Of a stretch of 64,000 nucleotides of DNA, positions 26,732-34,296 are shown in pieces (the stretch's first letter is position 1; every line of letters begins with the position of its first letter). Under the pieces are notes generated by a model. That model was not told the origin of the DNA. It ran no database searches and saw only the letters and a program-made list of their open reading frames with translations. Source of the stretch: Saccharothrix sp. ALI-22-I. GTDB lineage: Bacteria > Actinomycetota > Actinomycetes > Mycobacteriales > Pseudonocardiaceae. The DNA lies in assembly GCF_001984175.1 (NCBI RefSeq), contig NZ_MTQP01000062.1:1-64000 (forward strand). Reading direction: 5' to 3'. A program made the translations under genes and the position numbers.

Positions 26732-26746
26732 GTTGTGGCGCACAAC
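26732..26746. promoter_or_regulatory. Probable ROK-repressor operator upstream of xylF
   Basis: A perfect palindrome GTTGTG-GCG-CACAAC lies 31-45 bases before the xylF start. It overlaps TACGTT (minus strand, 26749-26744), a candidate -10 with a weak TTCCGG 18 bases further upstream. Binding here would block the operon promoter. Assignment to the ROK regulator is inference from the operon. Confidence 0.6.
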
Positions 26747-26868
26747 GTATGCCGGGACAGGCGGTGACCGGAAGCACACTTGACCGGTAAAGAAGGCACG
26801 ATGCGCTAACGGAGAGGTAACCGGACCGACATCTGACTACGTCTAATGGCGCAGTTGTTTACGTGGTG

Positions 26869-28584
26869 TCACCACGAGCGCAGGGTGGCGATCCGCTCTT
26901 CGAGCTGCTCGATGCTGGCCATCGCGGTCGGCGGGCCGCCGCAGTACTCGCGCAGCTGGTTGTGGATCTTGCCGTGCGGTTTCTTGGTGCGGTGGTGGTG
27001 CATGGCCACCAGGGTGTTGAGCTCCTTGCGCAGCTGCGCCAGCCGTTCCTGCACGCTCGCCGGGCGCGTCTGCGCGGGCGGCGGCGCTGCGGCGACCGGC
27101 CGTTTGCTGGCCTCGACCAGCTGCTTCTCCTGCCGCTGACGCAGCAGCGCGCGCACCTGGTCCGGCTCCAGCAGACCCGGCAGACCCAGGTACTCCTGCT
27201 CCTCGTCGCTGCCCGCGAACGCGGCCGTGCCGAACGACGAGCCGTCGTAGATCACCTGATCGAGTTCGGCGGAGGCGCCCAGCGCGGTGAACGCCTTCTC
27301 CTCCTCGCCCGGCTCGTCCTTGGCCTGGTTGGCCTGCGCCAACAGCTCGTCGTCCCAGCCGTCCTTCTCCCGGTGCGGCTTGCCCAGCACGTGATCGCGC
27401 TGCTGCTCCAGCTCGCTGGCCAGGCCGAGCAGCACCGGCACGCTGGGCAGGAACACGCTGGCCGTCTCACCCCTGGCACGCTGCCGCACGAACCGGCCGA
27501 CCGCCTGGGCGAAGAACAGGGGCGTCGAGGCGCTGGTGGCGTAGACGCCGACAGCCAGCCGCGGCACGTCCACGCCCTCGGACACCATGCGGACCGCGAT
27601 CAGCCACCGTTCCTGAGAGGCGGCGAACTCGGCGATCCGGCCGGACGCCTTCGGGTCGTCGGAGAGCACCAGGGTCGCGTCGTGGCCGGTGTGCCGCTTC
27701 AGGATCTCGGCGTAGGCCTTGGCCACGGTCTGGTCGGTCGCGATCACCAGGCCGCCCGCGTCCGGCATACCGCCGTTGCGCAGCTGGGTCAGGCGCATGT
27801 CGGCGGCCTTGAGCACCGACGGCATCCACTCGCCGGTCGGGTCCAACGCCACCCGCCACGCCCGCGCGGTCTGCTCCTGCGTCAACGGCTCGCCGAGCCG
27901 GGCGGAGAACTCCTCGCCCGCGCTGGTGCGCCAGCTCGCCTCACCCGAGTAGGCCAGGAAGATCACCGGCCGGACGACGCCGTCACGCAACGCGTCCGCG
28001 TAGCCGTAGGAGTGGTCCGCGCGGCTGCGCTGGACGCCGTCCGGGCCCGGCTCGTAGCTGATGAACGGGATCGGCGAGTCGTCCGAGCGGAACGGCGTCC
28101 CGGTCAGGCACATGCGGCGCACGGCGGGCGTGAACGCCTCGCGGATCGCGTCACCCCACGACTTGGCGTCGCCGCCGTGGTGGATCTCGTCGAGCAGCAC
28201 CAGCGTCTTCCGGTTCTCGGTGCGGACGCGGTGCAGCATCGGGTGCGCGGCCACCTGGGCGTAGGTGAGGGCCACGCCGTGGTAGTCGCGGGAGGTCATC
28301 GCGTTGGTGTTGCGGAAGTTCGAGTCGATCGCGATGCCGACGTCGGCCGCCGCCTGCGCCCACTGGTGCTTGAGGTGCTCGGTGGGCGTGACGATCGTGA
28401 CCGTCTCGATCGTGCGGTCGGCCAGCAACTCGGCGGCGACGCGCAGGCCGAACGTCGTCTTGCCCGCGCCGGGCGTGGCGACGGCCAGGAAGTCCTTGGG
28501 CTTGGCCGCCAGGTACTTGGTCAGCGCGCGGCGCTGCCAGGCGCGGAGGGGTCGGGTGGTCGTGGCGACTTGCGGTTGCGACAA
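26869..28584 (-). CDS. DEAD/DEAH-box (SF2) helicase
   Basis: A 571-residue superfamily 2 helicase of the type-III restriction/ERCC3-like class. Motifs: a Q-like LRAWQRRAL, motif I ATPGAGKTTFGL, Ia VTPTEHLKHQW, II LLDEIHHGGD, III LTGTPFRSD, V VSEGVDVPRL and VI QAVGRFVRQR. A C-terminal extension of about 170 residues, rich in Gln/Arg and alanine-proline, is characteristic of an actinobacterial orthologue group of unknown role. TTG 28584 is taken as start (AAAGGG upstream); the open frame extends 29 codons more. It is not linked to nuclease or methylase genes, so no defence role is suggested by context. It may act in nucleic-acid repair or RNA remodelling. Confidence 0.9.
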   Translation of the reverse strand: MSQPQVATTTRPLRAWQRRALTKYLAAKPKDFLAVATPGAGKTTFGLRVAAELLADRTIETVTIVTPTEHLKHQWAQAAADVGIAIDSNFRNTNAMTSRDYHGVALTYAQVAAHPMLHRVRTENRKTLVLLDEIHHGGDAKSWGDAIREAFTPAVRRMCLTGTPFRSDDSPIPFISYEPGPDGVQRSRADHSYGYADALRDGVVRPVIFLAYSGEASWRTSAGEEFSARLGEPLTQEQTARAWRVALDPTGEWMPSVLKAADMRLTQLRNGGMPDAGGLVIATDQTVAKAYAEILKRHTGHDATLVLSDDPKASGRIAEFAASQERWLIAVRMVSEGVDVPRLAVGVYATSASTPLFFAQAVGRFVRQRARGETASVFLPSVPVLLGLASELEQQRDHVLGKPHREKDGWDDELLAQANQAKDEPGEEEKAFTALGASAELDQVIYDGSSFGTAAFAGSDEEQEYLGLPGLLEPDQVRALLRQRQEKQLVEASKRPVAAAPPPAQTRPASVQERLAQLRKELNTLVAMHHHRTKKPHGKIHNQLREYCGGPPTAMASIEQLEERIATLRSW

Positions 28585-28769
28585 CCTCGAACCCTTTCTG
28601 CGCTGATCAGCGGCGGTGCCGCGGGGGTGCCGCACTGGTGCTGCGGCGGTGTTGCGGTGGTGGACACGCAAATGCCCTCGGTGCGGGTGACCGTCGAGGG
28701 CATCGACAGCCTACCCGCTGCCGCTACGACGTACGGGCGCCGATGCCGCGAAATCACCCGGCATGCACC

Positions 28770-29900
28770 ATGCTTGATGTTGCGATGGGTTCGCCGAGGG
28801 ACGACACAGCACGCAGCGCGGGTCGCAAAGGACCCCTGCGTCTGTTGGCGCGCACGCTGTCCAAGGCGTGGGAGGGGAGCATCTTCTCCGAGGCGGCCGA
28901 GGCGGCGTTCTGGCAGATCCTGTCGTTCCCGCCGCTGCTGCTGGGGTTGCTGGGCAGTCTCGGGTACCTCGGCGACTGGTTCGGGCCGGAGGTCGTGAGC
29001 GCGGTCAAGGACCGGATCATCTCCACGTGCCGGACGATCTTCAGCCAGGACGTGGTCAACGGGGTGATCGTGCCCACCGTCGACCAGATCCTGACCACCG
29101 GGAAGGGTGAGATCGTCTCGGTCGGGTTCCTGATCTCGCTGTGGGCGGGGTCGTCGGCGATGTCGTCGTTCGTGGACGCGATCACCGCGGCGCACGACCA
29201 GTACGGGGTGCGCAACGAGGTGTGGCAGCGGATCTTCGCGCTGCTGCTGTACATGGCGAGCCTGGTGCTGTTGATCATCGGCCTGCCGGTGCTGGCGCTG
29301 GGGCCGGAGTTGCTGACGGAGATCTTCCCGACGTCCTGGCAGCCGACGATCGGGGTCTGGCTGAGCGCGTTCTACTACCCGGGCATCGCGGTGTTGCTGG
29401 TGGTGGCGTTGGCGACGTTGTACAAGCTGTCGCTGCCGAACAAGCTGCCCTGGCACCGGCTCGTGCCGGGGGCCGTGCTGGCGATGGCGGTGTTCCTGCT
29501 GTCGTCCATCGGGCTGCGTCTGTACATCCAGTGGATCACGACCACCGGGTACACGTACGGGGCGTTGGCGACGCCGATCGCGTTCCTGCTGTTCGCGTAC
29601 TTGATCGGGCTGGCGATCACGATCGGGGCTTACTTCAACAGCGCGTTGCAGGAGATGTGGCCGGCGCGGATGACCCGGCGGCAGCGGCGGCGGTGGCAGC
29701 GGCTGGAGATCGAGCGTGCGGCCGAGCGCATCCGTTCGGACGAGGGCAATCAGACGTGGCCGAGCGGCACCACACCGTCGCCCCCGTCACCCACGGCCAC
29801 CAACCACACCGCACCGTCACCCGCCGACACCAACCACACCGTGCCGCTGCCGGTGAAGGGCACGGCACGCCGTCCCACCCCCGGCTCACGCGGCACCTGA
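28770..29900 (+). CDS. YihY/UPF0761-family inner-membrane protein
   Basis: About 376 residues with six membrane helices (roughly residues 40-300) and the family's loop around SLWAGSSAMSSFVDAI and the segment NKLPWHRLVPGAV. These proteins were once misnamed ribonuclease BN; their function is unknown. The C-terminal 80 residues are basic, then Pro/Thr/Ser-rich and disordered, probably cytoplasmic. The position matches Rv2707 between sigA and sigB. The start is uncertain: ATG 28770, ATG 28785 and ATG 28743 are all in frame, and none has a clear ribosome site. Confidence 0.88.
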   Translation: MLDVAMGSPRDDTARSAGRKGPLRLLARTLSKAWEGSIFSEAAEAAFWQILSFPPLLLGLLGSLGYLGDWFGPEVVSAVKDRIISTCRTIFSQDVVNGVIVPTVDQILTTGKGEIVSVGFLISLWAGSSAMSSFVDAITAAHDQYGVRNEVWQRIFALLLYMASLVLLIIGLPVLALGPELLTEIFPTSWQPTIGVWLSAFYYPGIAVLLVVALATLYKLSLPNKLPWHRLVPGAVLAMAVFLLSSIGLRLYIQWITTTGYTYGALATPIAFLLFAYLIGLAITIGAYFNSALQEMWPARMTRRQRRRWQRLEIERAAERIRSDEGNQTWPSGTTPSPPSPTATNHTAPSPADTNHTVPLPVKGTARRPTPGSRGT

Positions 29901-29912
29901 GCGCTCAACTCG

Positions 29913-30050
29913 CCCGTTCCGAACGTTGGACACGCGCATTCCGAACGTTGGACACGCGCGAGAGTCGAACCTTCACGTCGCGAGAGTCGAACGTTCAGAA
30001 CGCGAGAGTCGTACGTTCGCGTCTCGGGACTTGGAGGTTCGGCTCTCGGG
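29913..30050 (+). repeat. Dispersed 22-bp intergenic repeat, locus C
   Basis: Two units of GAACGTTGGACACGCG begin at 29921 and 29943. They are followed by three more 22-base units of a sister type starting CGCGAGAGTCG (29957, 29979, 30001), so the 22-base phase is kept for about 130 bases while the sequence changes. It sits between the converging ends of the YihY and DUF3039 genes. Confidence 0.88.
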
Positions 30051-30092
30051 TTTGAGGGGGCGAAGCTTGGGGTTGGGTGGGTAGGGCTTTGG

Positions 30093-30119
30093 CCCGGCGC
30101 GCGTTGGTGGCGCGCCGGG
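30093..30119. terminator. Hairpin between the convergent YihY and DUF3039 genes
   Basis: A perfect 10-bp stem CCCGGCGCGC / GCGCGCCGGG with a 7-base loop. No T-run. It is placed to serve both genes. Confidence 0.65.
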
Positions 30120-30146
30120 GGGGGTTGGGGGCGTTTGGGCGGGGGG

Positions 30147-30398
30147 TTACTCGCCGCCGCCGCCCTTGGGGAGGCCGTCGTAGATTTTTTTGCAGTCCGG
30201 GCAGACGGGAGAGCCTGGCTTGGGCGACTTCGTCACCGGGAAGACCTCACCGCACAGCGCTACCACGTGCGTGCCCATGACCGCGCTTTCCGCGATCTTG
30301 GCCTTGCGCACGTAGTGGAACATCTTCGGGGTGTCGTCCCCGGTGTGGTCCGTGCCTTCCGGCCGGGTCTCCACCTCGGGCAGAGTCTGCGTGCTCAC
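30147..30398 (-). CDS. DUF3039 domain protein
   Basis: An 83-residue protein. The conserved part reads MFHYVRKAKI, then ALCGEVFPVTKSPKPG and VCPDCKKIYDG, with one single cysteine and a CxxC pair that may bind zinc. It occupies the place of Rv2708c. GTG 30398 is used. A -10-like TACGCT ends exactly six bases before it and there is no ribosome site, so translation is probably leaderless. Divergent from psuG by 31 bases. Function unknown. Confidence 0.88.
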   Translation of the reverse strand: MSTQTLPEVETRPEGTDHTGDDTPKMFHYVRKAKIAESAVMGTHVVALCGEVFPVTKSPKPGSPVCPDCKKIYDGLPKGGGGE

Positions 30399-30404
30399 GC
30401 GGAC

Positions 30405-30421
30405 AGCGTACCTGGGATGAT
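30405..30421. promoter_or_regulatory. Divergent -10 elements for the DUF3039 gene and psuG
   Basis: Minus strand TACGCT (30410-30405) ends six bases before GTG 30398. Plus strand GATGAT (30416-30421) ends eight bases before GTG 30430. Both transcripts would begin at or next to the start codon. No -35 element is convincing for either. Confidence 0.5.
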
Positions 30422-30429
30422 GGCCCCTC

Positions 30430-31338
30430 GTGAGCACGCCGAGCGTCACCGAAGAGGTCCGATCCGCCCTGGCCGAGAACCGGCCGGTGGTCGCGTTGGA
30501 GAGCACGATCCTGTCCCACGGGCTACCGCCCGGCCGCAACCGCGAGGTCGCCGAACGGCTCGAAGGCGTGGTGCGCGCCGCGGGCGCGGTGCCGGCCACG
30601 ATCGCCGTGCTCGGCGGCGTGCCGAAGATCGGGCTGACCTCCGGTGAACTGGACTTCGTCTGCAATCCGGCCAACGACCTGGTGAAACTGTCGCGGCGGG
30701 ACCTCGGCGCGGCGTACGCGTTGAAGCGCGACGGCGCGACCACGGTCGCGAGCACGGCCGCGCTGGCGCACGCGGCCGGGATCGGGGTGTTCGCCACCGG
30801 TGGCCTGGGCGGCGTGCACCGGGGCGCGCGGGAGACGTGGGACGTCTCCGCCGACCTGGACGTGTTGGCGACCACGCCGGTGCTGATCGTGTGCTCAGGT
30901 GTGAAGTCGATCCTCGACATGGGCGCGACGCTGGAGCTGCTGGAGACCCGCTCGGTCCCGGTGCTGGGCTTCGGCACGGACCGGTTCCCCGCGTTCTACC
31001 GGCGCGAATCGGAGTTCGACGTGCCGTGGCGGGTCGATTCGGTGCGCGACGCGGCCGCGGTGGTGGCGGCGCATCGCGGGGTGCCGGGATCGGCGGGCGT
31101 GCTGCTGGCCAACCCCATCCCGGTCGACTTCGAGATGGACGCCGACCTGCACGAACGGCTGCTGACCGAGGGCCTGGAGCTGCTGCGCGAACGTGACGTG
31201 CACGGCAAGGAGGTCACGCCGGTGCTGCTGGAGCACTTCCACACCGCGAGCGGCGGGGTGAGCCTGGACGCGAACGAAGCCCTGGTCGTGTCGAACGCCA
31301 CGCTGGCCGCGGCGGTGGCCGTGGAGCTGGCGGCGTGA
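30430..31338 (+). CDS. psuG: Pseudouridine-5'-phosphate glycosidase
   Basis: A 302-residue enzyme splitting the C-C glycosidic bond of pseudouridine 5'-phosphate to uracil and ribose 5-phosphate, part of pseudouridine salvage from degraded RNA. Family sequence is clear: ALESTILSHGLP at about 22-33, VLGGVPKIGLT, KLSRRDLGAAYALKRDGATTV split over two strands, FATGGLGGVHRG and LLANPIPVDFEMD. Full length. Start GTG 30430, no ribosome site. The stop overlaps the start of the kinase gene (GTGA), so the two-step pathway is one operon. Confidence 0.94.
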   Translation: MSTPSVTEEVRSALAENRPVVALESTILSHGLPPGRNREVAERLEGVVRAAGAVPATIAVLGGVPKIGLTSGELDFVCNPANDLVKLSRRDLGAAYALKRDGATTVASTAALAHAAGIGVFATGGLGGVHRGARETWDVSADLDVLATTPVLIVCSGVKSILDMGATLELLETRSVPVLGFGTDRFPAFYRRESEFDVPWRVDSVRDAAAVVAAHRGVPGSAGVLLANPIPVDFEMDADLHERLLTEGLELLRERDVHGKEVTPVLLEHFHTASGGVSLDANEALVVSNATLAAAVAVELAA

Positions 31339-32243
31339 CGGGGATCGTGGTCGTCGGGGACGCCGGGCTGGACGTGGTGGCCCGGCACACGGGTCCGATC
31401 GTGCACGGCGGCGACTCGCGGGCCTCGGTGACCATCGAGCCCGGTGGCGCGGGCGCGAACACGGCGGTGTGGCTGGCCGCGTGCGGCGCGTCGCCGGTGC
31501 TCGTGGCACGGGTCGGCGCGGACTCGGCGGGACGGCAGGTGCACACCGAGCTGACGACGGCCGGGGTGCGGTGCGCGTTCGCCGTCGACACCGAGGCGGC
31601 GACGTGCTGCGTGGTGGTGCTGGTGGACGACACCGGTCAGCGCAGCATGCTGCCCGATCGCGGCGCCAACGCCCGGTTCTCCCCCGGCGACCTGGACCCG
31701 GGTCTGTTGCGCGACGCCTCGCACCTGCACCTTTCCGGCTACGTGCTGCTGGACGCGTCGTCCCGGCCGGCCGGGTTGGCGGTGCTGCGTGCGGCCCGGG
31801 AGGCGGGGCTGACCACGTCGGTCGATCCGCAGTCGGCGGCGTTGATCTACGACGGGTTCCTGGACGACGTGCGCGGGGTGGACCTGCTGCTGCCCAACAC
31901 CGAGGAGCTGGTGGCGCTCACCGGGTCCGCGGCGCCCGCGTCGGCCACGGCGCTGCTGGACGTGGTGGGCGCGGTGGCGTTGACGTCCGGAGCGGACGGC
32001 GCGAGCTGGGTGGACCGGGACGGTGTGGTGTCCGTGCCGGCCGAGGACGTCGAGTGCGTGGACTCGACCGGGGCCGGTGACGCGTTCGACGCCGGGTTGC
32101 TGGCGGCGTGGCTGTCCGGGGCGTCAAGGCTGGACGCACTGCTCGGCGGGGTTCGTGCGGCGGCCCGTGCGGTGTCCGCGGTGGGCGCGCAGCCGTCCGG
32201 TGGACCTTCGCGCCGGCCTGCGGGTCAGCCTTCGATGACGTGA
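31335..32243 (+). CDS. psuK: PfkB-family carbohydrate kinase, probable pseudouridine kinase
   Basis: A 302-residue ribokinase-fold enzyme. It has the N-terminal VVGDAGLDVVARH, the substrate-side GGAGANTAVWLAACG, and the C-terminal PfkB signature DSTGAGDAFDAGLLA with the catalytic Asp. Coupling to psuG makes pseudouridine the likely substrate (ATP to pseudouridine 5'-phosphate), so together the genes salvage the C-nucleoside. PfkB kinases are hard to tell apart by sequence alone. The last 19 bases overlap the 3' end of the convergent DUF3099 gene. Confidence 0.85.
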   Translation: MTGIVVVGDAGLDVVARHTGPIVHGGDSRASVTIEPGGAGANTAVWLAACGASPVLVARVGADSAGRQVHTELTTAGVRCAFAVDTEAATCCVVVLVDDTGQRSMLPDRGANARFSPGDLDPGLLRDASHLHLSGYVLLDASSRPAGLAVLRAAREAGLTTSVDPQSAALIYDGFLDDVRGVDLLLPNTEELVALTGSAAPASATALLDVVGAVALTSGADGASWVDRDGVVSVPAEDVECVDSTGAGDAFDAGLLAAWLSGASRLDALLGGVRAAARAVSAVGAQPSGGPSRRPAGQPSMT

Positions 32244-32539
32244 TGGGGCCGCGCCTCGATGGCGCGGTTCCGCTTGACCAGACGGTTGGCCTTCTCCGCC
32301 TTGCGGGGAGGCCGGTCGTTCGCGATGAGCACGGCCATCCACGGCAGCGGGACGGACAGCACGATGAACGCCAAGGCCAGCCACCAGGTCTGGTAGAAGA
32401 CCATCGCCAGGATGAGGCACGGGATGCGCGCGCCCATCATGATCGCGTACTTGCGCTTGCGCGCGGCGTGCTGCTCCTCGAAGGAGGGCTCTGCCTCCGT
32501 GATGAGCACCGGTGTGCCGTCGCGCTCGGGACTAACCAT
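32225..32539 (-). CDS. DUF3099 small membrane protein
   Basis: A 104-residue protein with two membrane helices (about residues 35-53 and 54-70: IPCLILAMVFYQTW, LALAFIVLSVPLPW) flanked by basic segments. It matches DUF3099 (as Rv2709 near sigB). ATG 32539 is preceded by GACGAT ending six bases upstream and no ribosome site, so probably leaderless. Function unknown. Confidence 0.87.
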   Translation of the reverse strand: MVSPERDGTPVLITEAEPSFEEQHAARKRKYAIMMGARIPCLILAMVFYQTWWLALAFIVLSVPLPWMAVLIANDRPPRKAEKANRLVKRNRAIEARPHHVIEG

Positions 32540-32622
32540 GCCCCCATCGTCCCACCGCGTGCGCCCGGCCGATACCTACCGGGTGCACATTCACAACCGC
32601 CGCGCCCAGGTCCGGCTGACCG

Positions 32623-32628
32623 TACGAT
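32623..32628 (+). promoter_or_regulatory. -10 element of the PucR-family gene
   Basis: TACGAT ends six bases before GTG 32635, placing the transcription start at the start codon. No Shine-Dalgarno lies between, so the mRNA is predicted leaderless. Confidence 0.6.
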
Positions 32629-32634
32629 CCGGCT

Positions 32635-34128
32635 GTGGTCGCCCTTGATCGACTGGTGGACGTGCTGGGGAGCCTCGGCACGCACCTGAGCTGCGCGCCA
32701 CGGGGGCGGGACGTGGAGTTGCGCGGGGTGGCGCTGCACGATCCGGCGGAGCACACGGCGGCCGCGCCGGACGATGTGCTGCTGGGGCTGGGGGTGCCGA
32801 CGCCGGCCGCGGCGGCGCGGTTGGTCGGTGGGACGTCGGCGGCGGCGGTCGTGCTGCACGGGACGCCGCCGTTGGACGAACGGGTGGTCGCGGCGGCGAA
32901 GCGGTCCGGTGCGGCGGTGCTGCTGGTGGACCCGTCGGTGCCGTGGGGGCAGTTGGCGAACGTCGCGCAGACGTTGGTGCTCGGCGGGCAGGGGTCCGGT
33001 GACCTGTTCGCGGTGGCGGACGTGATCGCGGCGGTCGTCGGCGGGCCGGTGACGATCGAGGACCAGCAGTCGCGGGTGCTGGCGTACTCGTACCGGCAGC
33101 AGGACGTCGACCCGGTGCGGGTGCAGACCATCCTGGGGCGGCGGGTGCCGGAGGAGGCTTGGCAGGCGCTGGACGCCTACGGGGTGTTCACGCACCTGGC
33201 GCGGTCCGACGAGCCGCTGTTCGTGCCGAAGCTGACCGACCAGTTGGGTGGACGACTGGTGGTCGCGGTGCGGGCAGGGCGGGAGCTGCTGGGGTCGGTG
33301 TGGGTCGAGGTCGACACCCCGGTCGACGCGGTGCGTGAGGCCGCACTGGTGGACGGGGCGCGGACGGCGGCGTTGCACCTGCTGCGGGCGCGGGCTTCGG
33401 CGGATCTGGAGCGTCAGGCCGAGGCGGACCTGGTGATCGAGGCGCTGGAGTCCGGGCAGGCCGCGAACCTGGCCCGGCTGGGGTTGCCGGCGGCCGACCT
33501 GAGGGTGATCGCGGTGCAGGCGCACGCCGGTGAGGGTGAGCACGGGGCGGCGTTGCTGGCGTTCTCCCGGGCCACGGCGGGTTTCGGCTGGTCACGGCCT
33601 GGTCGGTCGGCGTTGTTCGGCAACGTGCTCTACACCGTGCTGCCGTGTGGGGAGGACCCGGCTGCGGCGGTGGAGTGGGTGCGGGCGTTGGAGCGTGAAC
33701 TGCCTGCGGAAGCGGTCGTGTTGGCCGGGGTCGGTGGGCGGGCGGACGCCGCGTCGTTGGCCGCGTCACGGAGTGAGGCCGACGAGTGCTTGGCGCTGTC
33801 CGGTGGTGAGCCCGTGGTGTACGACCAGGCTTGGGCGCGGGTGTTGTTGCGGCGGTTGGCGGGGGTGGCGGAGGCCGGGCGGTTGCCGTTGCGAGGGCCG
33901 GTGGCGGACCTGGTGCGGCACGACGCCGAGCACGGGACGCAGTACGCGGTGACGTTGCGGGCGTGGTTGGCGGCGCAGGGCGATGCGCGCGAGGCGGCAC
34001 GGGCGCTGGGCGTGCACCCGAACACGTTGCGGTACCGGATGCAGCGGATGGCGGCGGTGACGTCGTTGCCGTTGGACGACCCGGAGCAGCGGTTGGCCAT
34101 GGCCATCGCGCTGGCGATCACGCCGTAG
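32635..34128 (+). CDS. PucR-family (CdaR-like) transcriptional regulator
   Basis: A 497-residue regulator: an N-terminal PucR-type sensory domain (to about 130), a central GGDEF-like/CdaR region (VTIEDQQSRVLAYS, LGRRVPEEAW), and a C-terminal helix-turn-helix of the PucR class (ARALGVHPNTLRYRMQRM, about residues 455-475). Family members control purine, amino-acid or sugar-acid catabolism. Here no catabolic gene is adjacent, though psuG-psuK lies 400 bases upstream on the same strand. Target and ligand unknown. GTG 32635 is leaderless by position of the -10. Confidence 0.9.
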   Translation: MVALDRLVDVLGSLGTHLSCAPRGRDVELRGVALHDPAEHTAAAPDDVLLGLGVPTPAAAARLVGGTSAAAVVLHGTPPLDERVVAAAKRSGAAVLLVDPSVPWGQLANVAQTLVLGGQGSGDLFAVADVIAAVVGGPVTIEDQQSRVLAYSYRQQDVDPVRVQTILGRRVPEEAWQALDAYGVFTHLARSDEPLFVPKLTDQLGGRLVVAVRAGRELLGSVWVEVDTPVDAVREAALVDGARTAALHLLRARASADLERQAEADLVIEALESGQAANLARLGLPAADLRVIAVQAHAGEGEHGAALLAFSRATAGFGWSRPGRSALFGNVLYTVLPCGEDPAAAVEWVRALERELPAEAVVLAGVGGRADAASLAASRSEADECLALSGGEPVVYDQAWARVLLRRLAGVAEAGRLPLRGPVADLVRHDAEHGTQYAVTLRAWLAAQGDAREAARALGVHPNTLRYRMQRMAAVTSLPLDDPEQRLAMAIALAITP

Positions 34129-34151
34129 TCCGCATGTTCTGGGCGTTCAAT

Positions 34152-34248
34152 TCGCGCGTTCTGAACGTTGGACACGCGTGTTCTGAACGTAGGACACGCG
34201 CGTTCTGAACGTTGGACACGCGGGTTCTGGAGGTAGGACACGCGGGTT
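34152..34248 (+). repeat. Dispersed 22-bp intergenic repeat, locus D
   Basis: Four consecutive units start at 34163, 34185, 34207 and 34229, exactly 22 bases apart. The first and third carry GAACGTTGGACACGCG without change, the second has T to A, and the fourth is decayed. A degenerate inverted unit precedes at about 34146. It lies after the PucR-family stop and before a same-strand gene. Confidence 0.9.
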
Positions 34249-34284
34249 GGTGGGGTTGGTCAGGTGCCCGTGGGCGGGGCGCGG

Positions 34285-34290
34285 GACGAT
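34285..34290 (+). promoter_or_regulatory. -10 element of the methyltransferase gene
   Basis: GACGAT ends six bases before GTG 34297, identical in sequence and spacing to the element before the DUF3099 gene. This supports a leaderless start at 34297 rather than at the upstream codon 34264. Confidence 0.5.
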
Positions 34291-34296
34291 GACGTC

